Positions 10,251 to 24,701 are shown, counted from the stretch's first letter. The stretch is 64,000 nt of DNA from Theodoxus fluviatilis (GCA_034096865.1 JAWQFJ010001854.1:99228-163227), one strand, 5' to 3'. A program made the numbers and translations. Notes: a model not told the origin generated them from the sequence alone.

Positions 10251-10377
10251 TGGGGCCTCGTAACGGCTTGACTACTAAAGACGGTCAAGTCGAGAGCACT
10301 AGATCGGTGTTCACCATTCAGCCCAATTGACGGTTTTTAAGAAACATTTCCTCCATTTTAACCCGTCATCAACCCCA

Positions 10378-10549
10378 ATGAGTACACCCAAGCGTGACGA
10401 CGACCAGACCAAGCGCAAGTCTAGTGGTCGCAGCATGCACGGGTCAAGTCGTCAGAGCGCGTCAAGTAATTCTGGTGTGCTGATGGTAGGCCCCAACTTC
10501 AGGGTGGGCAAGAAGATAGGATGTGGGAATTTCGGCGAACTCAGACTTG
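10378..10549 (+). CDS. CSNK1G: CSNK1G exon 1
   Basis: Residues 1-57 plus one base: a Ser/Lys/Arg-rich leader, then [15 protein letters not shown] and the glycine loop. Donor GTAAGT at 10550. Confidence 0.97.
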
Positions 10550-12291
10550 GTAAGTAAACTTTGACGTCATTTACATTTCGTGGCAACGCAATTTGTGTCA
10601 TAGCATGTGCCTTTGTTAATAGATTGTCTTATTTTGAATGAACTGTTCCCCAAGAATTGCTTCCGTGACCCGGCATGAGCCGCTTCTGTTGAACCGGAAT
10701 GAGATCATCTGTAATCCGTGCTGACGAGTTCAATTTTAGCCATGTGATTGTCCTGCTTGGTATCATTGCTTTTGTAGTAAAACGTTTGGCATTCATAATG
10801 GTTGATATAAAAGTTTGAAAATAAAATGCTAAGACGGAAAGATAACGAAACGGACTGCCGTGTAGATAAGTGTGAATCACTGAATGTGGTCTGCATCCGC
10901 TGAAATTGGCACTCTGACTCTGTTACTACTCGGTTTCTCATCATTACAGTTGTTGATTTATCCATTTGCAGTGTAGTAGACTTTTTCAGATCGAAAAGAT
11001 GTTGAATATGGACTGGAATCTAGTCTTGAGTTCATGTTTCATCTCCGGTACTACTAGCGCGGTCATGGTCTTGAAAGGACACGACACAACGAATTCTTCC
11101 AGTCCCCACAATATTGCAGACAGCAGGTGGTGAGGTCGAATAAGGCTTTGTCGAATAAGAAAACTACTGTCTCAAAGGGTCATGGACAGGACATGAAAGT
11201 ACAGGATGCCATTGACCATATATATATGACCTTCATTATGGCTTGATTCAAACGCTTGCTTCAGAAACGCTTTAGGAACTAGCATCCACAGGTGTTCTGC
11301 ATAGATCTTTCACTTTCAGTGTACTGCCAGAACTGAAGTATATTTTTTTAATGCATTGTGTGAGATTCATCCTAGATTGGGCCTACATGTTTTTAATGGT
11401 TGAAATTGTATGTTAGATTGTTGCTTAAGTTCCATGGGAACAGAGCATGGAATTTTGGCAGTTAAGAAGTTAACTGCAAATGAACATTGGATATAATATG
11501 GCTTTGATTTGAAATGATCATCACTGTTTTCTGAAGACATCACATGTCTTCACAAGTGTACAAACAACAATGCTGCACAGTGTCATGGTGTTATGTGGAT
11601 TTGCTTGGAGTTACCCTGATAACTGCTTGCTAATGTGATGCCAGCAAAGTTAGGCATGAATCACAGCTTGTGAATATTTGAAGACTTTACATTAAAGTTG
11701 CCATTTAATTATCAGTTTAGCTGCAGTGTTTTAAATGGCGTTTATATTAATTTTTAACATCATCAATGCTCTGTGCAATTGGTTATTGAGTCACTTCTCC
11801 TTGTCACATGTATGTAATTAGCTTTTCTTCTGTGATGGATATTATCCCAAAACCAAATTAACACTTACTCTACAATCCTATTGACAGTCAAGCCAATATT
11901 ATGCCGATGATTCATTCCGCTATTCCGAGTTTAAAGTGACATTTTATGAGGTTTTCATTGGTTTTAGAGTTGATTTGAAAAACTTTTGGTGTACATGCTT
12001 GTTCTGTTGTTATTCCATGCCAACAATGATTTAGACAACTTATCAAAATCAGGGTTGTATTTGGTCTTTGATACTGATACATGATTTTTACTCAGGTTAC
12101 TACTGATTTTTGTGTTATGTTATAGTTGTAAAGTTTTGTTCACCATCCTGGAGAAAAGATCAGTATTGAACATAAATTCCAGGACTGAAATGAAACTGTG
12201 TGTGTGCATGTGTGTGTGTGTCCGTGTGTGTGTGTGTGTGTCTGTGTGTGTGTCTGTGTGTGTGTGTCCATGCATGTGTGCATGCTTGCTT

Positions 12292-12373
<82 letters not shown>

Positions 12374-12596
12374 CAGCTTCCTTCTAAAGGATACCAATAA
12401 CTGGATAACAAAAGATGTTTTGATGTACATATTTTATGCTATGAGAAGAAAAGGAATGTGTCGGTTATGTAGCAGCCTCATGAATGTATTAATCACTGCA
12501 CGGTTTGTAGTGCTGATCTGTGTAAGAATAGATACATCATAATTGTTGATGCACTATTACTATTCGATGGGCAGTCGGTGTGTGTATAAAGTTCAG

Positions 12597-12690
<94 letters not shown>

Positions 12691-15378
12691 TCTCTCCCTC
12701 CCTCCCTCCCTCCCTCCCCTCCCCTCCCCTCCCCTCCCCTCCCCTCCCCTCCCTCTGTGTGTGTGTGTCTGTAAATGGATAAATATGTCTTATGCTTGAG
12801 ACTTTGCCTTTCTCTCAGCCCCTGTGTAGGACGTGTTACACTTTTGAAGACTTCTTCTGCCTCTGATTGAAATTCTTCAAAAACCTTTCATGAAATGAAT
12901 GTACCTTACATGATTAAGCTGCCCATGCAGGCATGCAGCGAGGCAGCTGTGCGTGGTGAATGTGACACTTTTGCAATATGAGGATCTACAAACTTTAAAA
13001 CTAATAAAAGGCCCGGATTTTATCAATGATCTGAAGGTTTGAAGGGCATCTTCTGAGGGCATTACGTGATGCAAGTGGTCATTGTCAGATCATGTAAACA
13101 CATGATTGTAAGCTCTCCATGTTCTCCAACAGTTAAAGCATCCAGTGGTGATGCCAGTAGTGCTGTCAAAAATGCATGGGCACGTAGTCTGTAGTTCTTC
13201 TTTGCTTTGCATGTGGCTTTGGTCTTTTTCAAACATGACAAAATTATGCAAATGTAGAATATAGGAACATAATTGTTGACATACAGCTCATTTGAGGAGT
13301 AAAGGAACTTATACTTGCAGGCCTGGCAGTAAGTTAATGAATGATAAACATTTTTGGTACTGTCTATTCTGTGTCCTATTATTGGCAATTCGGTGCATAA
13401 TGGATGTGAAAATGGGTCTAATGGTATTCATAATACCCAAGATTATTTGCCTTCTTAATAACTTCAGATTCATAATTTTGATGATCACCTGCAATACACT
13501 TGGTAAAAGTAGACCTGTGATGAATTGTTAAATGAAGGAGAACCTCAGTCCAGCATGCACTAGACCTGAAATTGATTTTTGACATGCTTCGGTTGAACTT
13601 CAACTTGAAGCAGCTGAGCAGTATTGCCTACATTTGCACTCAGCCACTTAACAGTGTGGACATGCTACAAGAGTCGTCTTTGTCATGTTTTTGCTGGGGT
13701 CATACAGTGCCCACTTCCCCACCGAGTGTTGAACTTGTACAACCCCCGGCTTTCAACTGCTTAGGAAATTTGTTCTTTCTTTTTGTCCCTCCCCTCTCTC
13801 TTGCTCACTGTCACTCTTATTTTTTTATGCTTAGAGAGGATTACTGGGTAGCATAAGAAGGGGAAGACCTGCCATGTTTGATGTAAGCCTTGTAACTCAG
13901 TGATACAGTTGCCGAGTAGCCCCTGTAAGTCCAACAGCCAGGGGTTGTAACATAATTGCCAGCAAGGCTCTGAAGATGTGTTGTATTAGAGACTTTGTGT
14001 ATTGTCAGATCAACATCATCATAAAAGACGGAGGGAGGCTGCATTATTATCCCCACAATTGCTTGTGTGACTCGGGTAGAATATGATCTCCAACATAACT
14101 CTTCTATACACAATGCTCATGTTAAATTAAGACGGAGTCTCATGAACTTTTGAAACACTTAATATAAACTTCCTCTCTCAAAAGATCTGATCTCCCATTT
14201 TACTCCCAAGTCATGAATGAGATGTTGAATGAGGAGAAATGTAACTTCTATTTTCCAAGCATCAAATTACTGGATAGTCAACCCTATTGGTTAAGTAGTC
14301 ATAGGGTAATTACATAACTGAAATGCAATCAAATCTAAGCAGTGTAACTTGCTGGAGTCGTCCTTCAAATTGACAATCATAAAATCTCATGTAACTTAGA
14401 GGGCTCAGATTCTGATGTGATAAATTGTATATTGGGATTTTATTATTGCACAATGAGAGGAACGGAACTGGTCAACTTAAAACCATCAAACTGAAGGGTT
14501 CAGTTTAGGTGAAGATATTTTGTAACACTTTTTTCTTCTTCATACCTGCTGAATGACAGATGTGGGCAATTTAAATGGAGTTTCCTGGTTCAGTGGGACG
14601 GGACTGTGATTCGAACGATCTGTAGCCAGGATGGCTGGGGGGCATGGACACAGCAAGCCTCCTCCCACCGAAGCATGCCCCGGCTAGGCAGGACAGCACA
14701 CAGTCTCTGCTGGTTTGCACCCGACACCCTCCGGTCAATTTCATTGACAAATTCTCCTCCAGCAAGGCCTGGGAGGGAAATCGGCCTGGGAGGGAAATCG
14801 GGCAGGAGGGACTGGGATGCAACCTGTTGCGTGGAGATTATCGCCAGCAGTTGGTGCAGTGGGGGCCTCTGTTTGCCTAACCTTTCCCTGTGCTGGTGTG
14901 TCGTTGGGGGCAAGATACATATATATATGAAATTTGCCACAGCAGTGAAGGCAGTGTGTGGCAAGATGGCATTGGGATATGAATGATCTCATTCTCTCTG
15001 ATGTGGGCAGACACCCTCAGACTGCAAGTGTGTGAACAGGATGTGCCCTACCTTTGAGTCAAACTTTGCCTTGAGCAAATTTCTAGCAGAACCCCTCCCT
15101 GCCTGCCTGCCTGCCTGCATGGGCCGCTCTGACCTTCACCCCTGAGGCAGTGGGACCTGTCTGCTGGGGGTCTCTTCTCTCTCTCCCCTCCCCCCTCTCT
15201 CTCTTTTCCTCCTCCCCCTCTCTCTCTCTCCCTCCCCCCCCCCCCCCCCTCTCTCTCTCTCTCCTTCTCTGTTCTCTTTCCTTTACTCTTCTCTTTCCTT
15301 CACTCTTTTTCTTTCACCTTCAGTCTTCACTCTTTCTTTCATGCTTTTCTGTCTTCAATCTCTCCATCTCTCTCTCTC

Positions 15379-15439
<61 letters not shown>

Positions 15440-16142
15440 GGGGATGGTGGGCTTCCACATGCAATGCTGTCATGCCTATGCTACACAAGGCAGCATGCCC
15501 CCAGACTGCATGCACCATTCCACACATGCTCCTGTCCAAATGCTCCAGGCTGCACCTGTCTGCATGCTCTGGCTGCCTCAGGTAGCATGCCCACTGGGAC
15601 ATAGAGTGTAGGGGATGTACCCACTGACCCAGATCGCTTGCTTTTCCCACAGATTTCTGTGTGGTAGAAGGAAGTTGAACTGGGGTGTGGGTGGTGTGGT
15701 GTATGTGAAGGTATAATTGTGTGTTTGTGTTGTTACATGTATGTGTAAAATTTGTCTGTGGTTTGTGCATGCATTCATTCATTCCTGTATGAAAAAGGGT
15801 GTATATGCCCTCTCTTCTTTTTCTTCTTCTTCTTTTTTTCTTTTTTTCCCCTCTTAAGTCCCCACTTCACCCACCCACCCACCTCTTACTCCCCACCCAT
15901 CACCTGCCCACCCACCTCTTACTCCCCACCCATCACCCGCCCACCCCTTTCCTTCCTCAATTGCAAGTGACAATGTTCTTGTCCCAGATTTCCTTCATTC
16001 TCTCTGTCTCTGTCTTCATTGTTTTGACTCTGCATGGCTCATTGTAGCACAATTGCATGCATGGATGCACATGTGAGAACACACAGATGCACATGCGCGC
16101 ACACATGCACACACATGCACACAGTGAGAGAGACGCATTCTC

Positions 16143-16217
<75 letters not shown>

Positions 16218-18349
16218 CCTCCCTCCCTCCCTCCCTCCCTCCCTCCCTCCCTCCCTCCCTCCCTCCCTCCCTCCCTCCCTCCCTCCCTCCCTCCCTAACA
16301 CATGTGCAAACACATTATTAAAACACATGCTCATTAGCTCTTCCTCATTGTTCAAAGAGTAGGATGCAATATATTATCCTATTATATCTGGAGCTTCAGT
16401 GCTTGTTTCATGCCTATTTAGAATGTATAGAATTACACATTTTCAAAGAGTTTGTATTTGATGAAATGTGCACCTGTTATAAAGACAGTCACATACATAT
16501 ATACAGCAGATGTGATGCAGCGCAAAGAAATATGATTTTCAGTGACATTCTCTGGCTGGAATAGCAAGTTTTGAGCACTTGCTTTCTTGTTGACACTCTG
16601 GAATGTTAAAACATAAATAGCCCCAGCACTGGCTTTGGTATGGCAGCAGCAGCAGGAGAAAAGATGAAGCAGCCATTTTGTAGAATCAATACAGTTGGTA
16701 GTTTCTGTGTCAGCTTTTTGTAGAATCAATACAGTTGCCGAGTTGGTAGTTTCTGTGGCAGCCGTTTTGTAGAATCAGTACAGTTGGTAGTTTCTGTGGG
16801 AATGTGGCAGCCATTTTGTAGAATCAATACAGTTGGTAGAATCAATACAGTTAGTAGTTTCTGTGGCAGCCGTATTGTAGAATCAATACAGTTGGTAGTT
16901 TCTGTGGCAGCCATTTTATGAATCAATGCAGTTGATAGTTTCTGTAGCAGCCATTTTGTAGAATCAATGCAGGGGCGTGTTCAAGACACCTACCGGTACG
17001 TACCGTACCGTACCGGTAGCATCTTGAACGACTTGTTACGGCTACCGGTACGTACCGGTACGTACCGCGCCGGAGAGCCGTTGCGCCCGCTGCGCCGTGC
17101 ATAGCCAAAATGGCTGCCTTCGGGGAAAGGAAGAAAGTCATCATCACAAATATGCGCTGTGGCACGCATTTCGACCTGTGATTATTACCCAGCCTATGCG
17201 AGACGTTACAAGAAGGTAGGCTGATATTGTACTTTTCTTTTTTAAAAGAATAACTGCTCTGAAATAATTACCGGGCAAGATGTGAGCAAACATTTCAACG
17301 ACAGAGCAAAACAATTTCAAGGGAAGCAACTCTTATTTTTTACATTTAGCCCTTGGTTTGTGGTGTTACCTCCCTTGAAGAGTGCATCGAACTATTCTTG
17401 CTTACACCAAGTCAGCACTGTCGTTTTGACATAAATTTCTATTCGAGCGATGTCGAGCATTCATGCACAGCTACAGCTTAACGTATTTCATCAGCTTCCA
17501 CAAGGAACAAGCAGTCTGAAGCTGCTGGTTTACTCATTTGGTTGAGAAGCGCAATACGCGGCGATGAGAAGGCATCTTGGAAGCCATCTTGGCTACCGTT
17601 GGGTCATAACGAGTCGTTCAAGAAGGCACACCGGTAGGTAGGCTACCGGTAGGCTACCGGTAGGTCGTCTTGAACACCCGGCAGGTCGTAGTTTCTGTGG
17701 CAGCCATTTTGTAGAATCAATACAGTTGGTAGTTTCTGTGGCAGCCGTTTTGTAAAATCAATAGTTTCTGTGGCAGCTTTTTGTAGAATCAATACAGTTG
17801 GTAGTTTCTGTGGCAGCCGTTTTTGTAGAATCAGTACAGTTGGTAGTTTCTGTGGCAGCCATTTTTGTAGAATCATTGGTAGTTTCTGTTGCAGCCTTTT
17901 TGTAGAATCAATACATTTGGTAGTTTATGTGTGGCCTTCTGGTGTTTCCATCTGGCTTCCAGCTGGTCTTTGTCATGGGAAGCTATCCATGTGATTTGGA
18001 CTTTGATCCATTATGGATTTAAGACTGGTTGTGAAGCCTGCTTTCCTGTTGAGTAGGTCTTCAGCCGCCAGCTACTTACTCCACAGTGGTGGTGGCTCAT
18101 GTGGATGTGTAGTGGTGTGAATACAGGGTAAGAGTGCAGTGGCCTGATTTCCCATGAAAGATTTTGTCCAGGTAGTTGTAGCTGTGTCTTCCTCAAGAGC
18201 CAACTTCCTTCCTTGATCCATGTAGCTTTGGAGCTCCTATCATCCACATCCTTCTCTGTTCCAATGTGCAGGCCCCATTGTTGTGTACATAGATAGCCAA
18301 GCATCCTCTGTCAGTAATTGTGTTTTCTCGCCTTTGTGTGTGTGTGTGT

Positions 18350-18387
<38 letters not shown>

Positions 18388-18680
18388 AACTCTGAAATGT
18401 AGGGTTATTTGTGGAAAAAGGATGCTTGTGCAAGAGAGAGAGAGAAATGGGGAGGGAGAGGAGAGAGAGACAGGCAGGGGGAGAGAGGGAGGGGATGGGG
18501 TTTATTTTTAGGAATAGAGTGCTTGTGCAACAGAATACACAAAGACATAGTTTATTTTTTATAAATTTATTGACTACGGGTTGGGGGTGTGTGTGTGTGT
18601 GTGTGTGTGTGTTCGTTATTTCTAGGAATAGAGCACTTGTGCAACTGAAACACAAAGTTTATGTTATGAAATAATAGAGT

Positions 18681-18755
<75 letters not shown>

Positions 18756-20304
18756 GTTTCATACTACATGTACCATAATAATGATACTGGAGTAGGGGGT
18801 TATGGTAGGATTTGGCTTGAATTTCCAATGCCAACTTTTTTTACTGGTCTGTACAGACACACAGCTGATCCAAGCTGCATTCTCTTGTACCAATATAATT
18901 ATGGAGTTACTCTAATTCATGCATTGCTTGATGATGTGTTGAGAATGAAGGGTCTGCTACTGGGGTATTATACTGGTGATAATAACTTCAGATTAGATAA
19001 ATGCCTATAGTTTACTGTTGTGGCTGACATGATGGAATCATTATTCCTTTGGATTCGTATTCATGAGTATGTGATATGTTGAGAATAATGTGGAAAATAC
19101 CATTCATTGCCGTCAAGACTTATATATAACACACTGTGCTCATGTTTACCTATGGAATTTTGCAGTGCAGAAGTTTTAATAACATATCAGAGGTAGAGTC
19201 ATCCAAAAAGTGACCAGCAGAGCCAAGATTTTAACAAAATGACATCTGCATAATCTTGTGAGATGCTGGAAAAGATCCATGCGTGTTTTGCCTGCTATGA
19301 TAAGAAATGTAATACAAATTACATTGAGCATACGGAACTAATACTAATAGCTAACAGTCAAACATGGGTGTAATGGTGTCTTATGTGCACAAGTGTTTAC
19401 ATGTGTGCACAAGTGTTTGCATGTGTGCACAAGTGTTTGCATGTGTGCACAAGTGTTTGCATGTGTGCACAAGTGTTTACATGTGTGCACAAGTGTTTGC
19501 ATGTGTGCACAAGTGTTTGCATGTGTGCACGTGTTTGCATGTGTGCACGTGTTTGCATGTGTGCACATGAGAGAGGAAGGAAAGGTAAATATAGAGAGGA
19601 ATTGGGGTGGAGTTGATTTCCTCTTTTGGACTCGCTCCTTCACTGGTCATTTCTCTCAGGAATTGCGGCACAGTTGCATTTCCGTATAAGTTAAGCTTGG
19701 AGTGGGCATGACTGCATAGTTTTCCATGAGAGGAGAGTGGCCCTTGTCAGCAGTGCATTTTGGGGTCCAACTTGCACACTGCTGATGCGGGGGGTTGAGA
19801 TTATTGATGAATGTCACTGTTGTAGACATTGTCATATGAAGACACACCTGTCAGAGAGAGAAGACTCTTTCACCTGCCCATTTATCAAACTCATTGAGAA
19901 CGATTCCAATGCAGAAGGTATTGCAGTTTTAAATAAACCATGGATGCATTTTCAAGATGTGATAAGGAATATATATACAGTATGAAATGTCCATGGGTAA
20001 TGAAGTGCACATAAGGAAAGTGGCATGCTTTAGCCTGATGTATATTTAAAATGATAAACCTCAGGAGAAAATACACTTGTTTGTAGATGAATTCACCATA
20101 TATTTGAATCTATCTAAAGGATGTATTTGTTAGAGTACATTCTTTTTTGAAAATGCTTTGGTTCTCATCCTTTTGTAATGAGTAGATGATCGATACAGCA
20201 TCAAACTTTTCTGTTCTTTTCTGTTATGCTCTCCTCTCAGCTGCTGTGGGTTTTGTTGTTTTTTCTGCTCTGTTCTGCTCTGCTCAGCTTTGCTTCTGTG
20301 TGTG

Positions 20305-20384
<80 letters not shown>

Positions 20385-23300
20385 ATTCTATTGTTTTGTT
20401 CTGCTCCCCTTCCTCTGATGTTTTTCTGTTCTGCTCTGCTTTGTTCTGCTCTGCTTTGTTCTGCTCTGCTCTGTTCTGTTGTTTTTTTACTCACATGCGA
20501 AGCAAAAGTGAGTCTATGTACTCACCCTTTTCGGGCGTCCAGGCATCTGTAAAAAAACTTTAACGTTGGATTTTTCTCGGAGACTATTAAGTCTATCAAC
20601 ACCCAATTTGGCATGATGGTGTAGGATGCTTCAAGGTCAAGGTCGCAGGGGCCGTAAATGTTGTCTAAAAAACGGCCATTTTTCACATTTTCCCAATTTT
20701 CTCTGAAGTTTTTTAGATTGGATACCTGACCTATGTATTTCATATAGGGCAAAGTAATCCCTATCTTTTGATACCAGTTTGATTGACCTTGCGTCAAGGT
20801 CACAGGAGGTCTTTAAAGTTGAATTGTATACATATTTTGAAGTGACCTTGACCCTGAACTATGGAAGATAACTCTTCCAAACTTCATAAGATTGTAGAAC
20901 ACATGTTATACTTTCATACTAGGTCACCAGTGTCGTCCGTATGGGTGTCCAGGCGAGCGACCGGCCGGGTGTCCTGTCGTCCCTAAAAAACTTTAACGTT
21001 GGATTTTTCTCGGAGACTGTTATTGTTAAGTCTATCAACACCCAATTTGGCATGGTGGTGTAGGATGACAAGGCGTACAAAAACATACATAGTGACTTGA
21101 CCTTGCTTCAAGGTCAAGGTCACAGGAGCTCTTTAAAGTTGGATTGTATACATATTTTGAAGTGACCTTGACGCCGAACTATGGAAGATAACTCTTCCAA
21201 ACTTCATAACATTGTAGTACACATGTTATTACTTTCATACTAGGTAACCCGTGTTGTCCGTCCGGGCGTCCTGCAGTCAGTAAAAAACTTTAACGTTAAA
21301 TTTTTCTCGGAGACTATTAAGTCTATCAACACCCAATTTGGCATGATGGTGTAGGATGACAAGGCGAACAAAAACATACATAGTGACTTGACCTTGCTTC
21401 AAGGTCAAGGTCGCAGGGGCCGTAAATGTAAAAAAAAACAGCCATTTTTCACATTTTCCCAATTTTCTCTGAAGTTTTTGAGATTGGATACCTGACCTAT
21501 ATCTGGTATATAGGGCAAAGTAATCTCTATGTTTTGATACCAGTTTGATTGACCTTGCTTCAAGGTCAAGGTCACAGGAGCTCTTCAAAGTTGGATTGTA
21601 TACATATTTTGAAGTGACCTTGACCCTGAACTATGGAAGATAACTCTTCCAAACTTCATAAGATTGTAGTACACATGTTATACTTTCATCATGAGACACA
21701 TTTGGTCACATATCATCAAGGTCAAGGTTAGTTGTTTGACCTTGAAGGTCAAGGTCATGTAAAGGTCAAAGTCAAGCATGTGAGTCGTATGGGCTTTGCC
21801 CTTCTTGTCTGTCCTGTTCTGCTCTGTTCTGTTCTGTTGTTTTTCTGTCCTGTTCTGCCCTGTTTTGCTCTGCCCTGGGCCGGGTTTGAAAATGCGAAGA
21901 TCTCGGTAGATCTACGCAGATCTCGCCGAATGGGCAGTTTCATTCTTTGCTTGCTATCGAGCCAATCGAAGACGAGCGTAGATTGAGCGAGGCATTTTGA
22001 GAGGTGCTAGCTTTTAAGATTCAAGATGGCGGACAGCATGAGTACAGTGCGCGCCGCCATCTTGGAGACAAATGTTCGGCGTGGCTGCGTTGACCTGCAT
22101 ACGATGTGTAAACTGTAGGAGGTTTCACGATCTATTAATGCATTCAACATACACCTTTGATAAATTAATGCTGTGCATGGCTTATATTTTCTTTGGATGG
22201 GTTGCTAGTATCTCGAAATAGAGCGTTTTCTGAATGAACCGGCAACACGTCGGCCATTGACATGTGGCTAGTTCACCTCTTGTCGTGACGTCTACGCATG
22301 CGCATTACTTCGTCACGTTGGGTAGTTTTTTTTTTTGCTAGCTCTTACTGCGAAGCAAGATCTTGATACCAAGATCGACTACCTATTTTCAAACCCGGCC
22401 CTGTTCTGCTGTGTTCTGTTATGCACTGACACTGGAGGGTAGGGCTGACCAGTCATGACTGAAGGTTTGTCTTGTGGAGGTTGGGCCCATGTCTGCTTTT
22501 GACTGCAAGCATGGGTGTAGTCATATGAAGGATCGGTTGTCTGTTATGCACTTGCTGTCTCACCCTGACTCTCAGTCTGCTGGGCTATGGCCACAGTGGA
22601 AATCAACACTTACATCAGATGATGGTGGGGTGGTGGGGTGGGGGACGACTACAGTCATGCTTGGCTTACATCAAATAGTATATGCAAGTTTAGCATGATT
22701 GCAGCTTCAAGGGACATTCTTAAATAATTTTTGTATGATGATTTAGCCTGCCCTCTTGCTTGTTTGCACACAAAATGGGTCACCTTTGATCAGTAGATAA
22801 TATATTTTGATGATTTTCTAATGGGAATATTTGTTCACAGAATTTTGCTTCATGCTTGTAATCTGTAACTCTGACTGGATACAGTTAGCTTTGGTTCAAC
22901 GTCTACAACATGACAAAGCAAAAATACAAAAAGTATTTACAGGAACTTTCCAACCCCACAATACTTGTTAAGTGGATATGGAGTGTTTAGATCGATTGCA
23001 TGTTGGAAGAATTTGATTATGAAAGTTAACTAGCAAAATGGGAAACCTTGTTATAGCATTGTAAGCAGGACAGTCAGTGGTTAGTGAGTGGCCTAAAAAA
23101 TAAATGGAAAAGAAAGAAAAGAATCAAAGCCAGTTTCATCCATCAGACGAGTCACTGCCCTCATGTATTGCATTTAGTCTGTTAAGTGCTTAATGTTCTA
23201 GTTCTGCCTGTCTGTCTGTCCATCTGTCCGTCTGTCTGTCCTTCCATTTGTCCATCTGTCCATCCTTCTGTCCATCCATCCAACCATCTGTCCATCTCTC

Positions 23301-24629
23301 AGAATCAGATTTTCTGTGAATGAATGGACCTTGTATTCATGTATGTCATACTAATTCAGGTTGGTTTGTTTTTTTTTTCAGGGAAAAACTTGTACAACAA
23401 CGAACATGTTGCCATCAAATTGGTAAGTAATCCTTTATTTCTGTGTACAATATTTTGTTCTGAAATTTCCTGTCAAATTAATGGGAAAATATGACAGAAT
23501 GATGAGAAAAAAGTAATGACTTTAAATTTGCTCTTTCATAATAGAGTAGTTAGAAGTATAACAGTACAGCTTAGGGTGAGTGTATGTGTGTTTGTGTGCG
23601 CGCTCACAAGCGTGTATATAATATGTGTGTGCATCCCCTTGTTTTTTCACCATCACACAAGTTTGATAGTAGCAATATGAATTAGGGCCTATCTGGATAA
23701 TGCAGATTGAATTGTTGATTTTGTGTGTGAGCATGTGTATGTGTGATATGTGTGCATGCATATGTGTGTAAGAAAAGGTATGTATATGTGTATATACATA
23801 TGTGCCTTAGGGTTGATAAGTGGGTGAGAGAGAGAGAGCATGTTTTTGTGTTTTTCTGTATGCCAGGTTATTTCTATAGGTCAATGCTGAAGCATTTGTG
23901 ATTATTCCAATAAAAACTGCTGGCGTTGAACCTCCAGGTTTTGACATTAATTGATTTTTTTAAAAAGAAAAAAAAAGATCGGGTTCAAACCCGCAGCCTC
24001 TCGAGAAAAAAGGAGGGGGGAAAGGTAAGGTTTGAACCCGCAACCCTCACGTGTGCAACAACGGGTGGGGTGGCTCTTTCTCTCTCTCTCTTGAATACCA
24101 TACACACATTTTTAAAAAAAGAAGCTTCTGTGCTGATTCGAACCCATACGCGCATCCCCTACAACCAAGCATGTCCCAGTGACAAAAACATATTCAACGC
24201 GCTACCGAGTGAGCTAATCCATAAAGCTGTGAGGACCTCCAGTAAACCTGGAGGGATAAAAAATCCTTCTTTCTCCTTCACCAATGTCCAATCTCCTCGA
24301 AATTATGTCACATTATTTGATGTCAAATGATCACGTCACACATGCCAAAACTTCCCTTGAGTCAGGACAGAGTTCCGCCCCTTGCCTTCTGTGCAACATC
24401 AAAACGTTAAAAAGTCACTTTCTTTTCAAACCTCGATTCTGAAAATTTGATACATTGAATCGGACCTAACTTCCAGTGAGTGTGCAAAATGTCAAGGAAA
24501 TCCGTCCAGTAGTTATTGAGATATCAGCCGTTAAGTCGGGACTGTCAGACAGACACACACACACACACACACACACAGACACACGGACAGATAAAGCTGT
24601 GAGGACCTCCAGTAAACCTGGAGGGATAA

Positions 24630-24701
<72 letters not shown>

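Larger units (their letters stand above)
9533..10377. promoter_or_regulatory. Divergent (shared) promoter region of CEP120 and CSNK1G
   Basis: 845 bp separate the two start codons, which face away from each other. There is no simple repeat here, unlike most of the window. CGGAAGTG at 9623-9630 is an ETS/GABP-type motif and is followed by TGACG. GCCATG at 9605-9610 is YY1-like on the minus strand. I see no convincing TATA box at a defined distance. Transcription start sites cannot be read from the sequence. Confidence 0.7.

Noticed and set aside
10327..10377. Extension of CSNK1G upstream of the chosen ATG.
   Set aside because: The frame is open but starts at TTG, not ATG; the family start MSTP-like leader begins at 10378.
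17110..17184. Short coding frame starting MAAFGERKK inside TIR element 1.
   Set aside because: Only 24 codons, no splice partner and no recognised family; it lies in a non-autonomous element.
20489..21808. AGGTCA repeat as a retrovirus-like LTR or coding transposon.
   Set aside because: No TG...CA ends, primer-binding site or polyprotein frame; ends form a short hairpin and no coding frame exceeds chance.
24135..24217. A tRNA gene on the minus strand.
   Set aside because: A and B boxes are present but the sequence between and around does not make a full cloverleaf with paired acceptor stem; it fits a tRNA-derived SINE.
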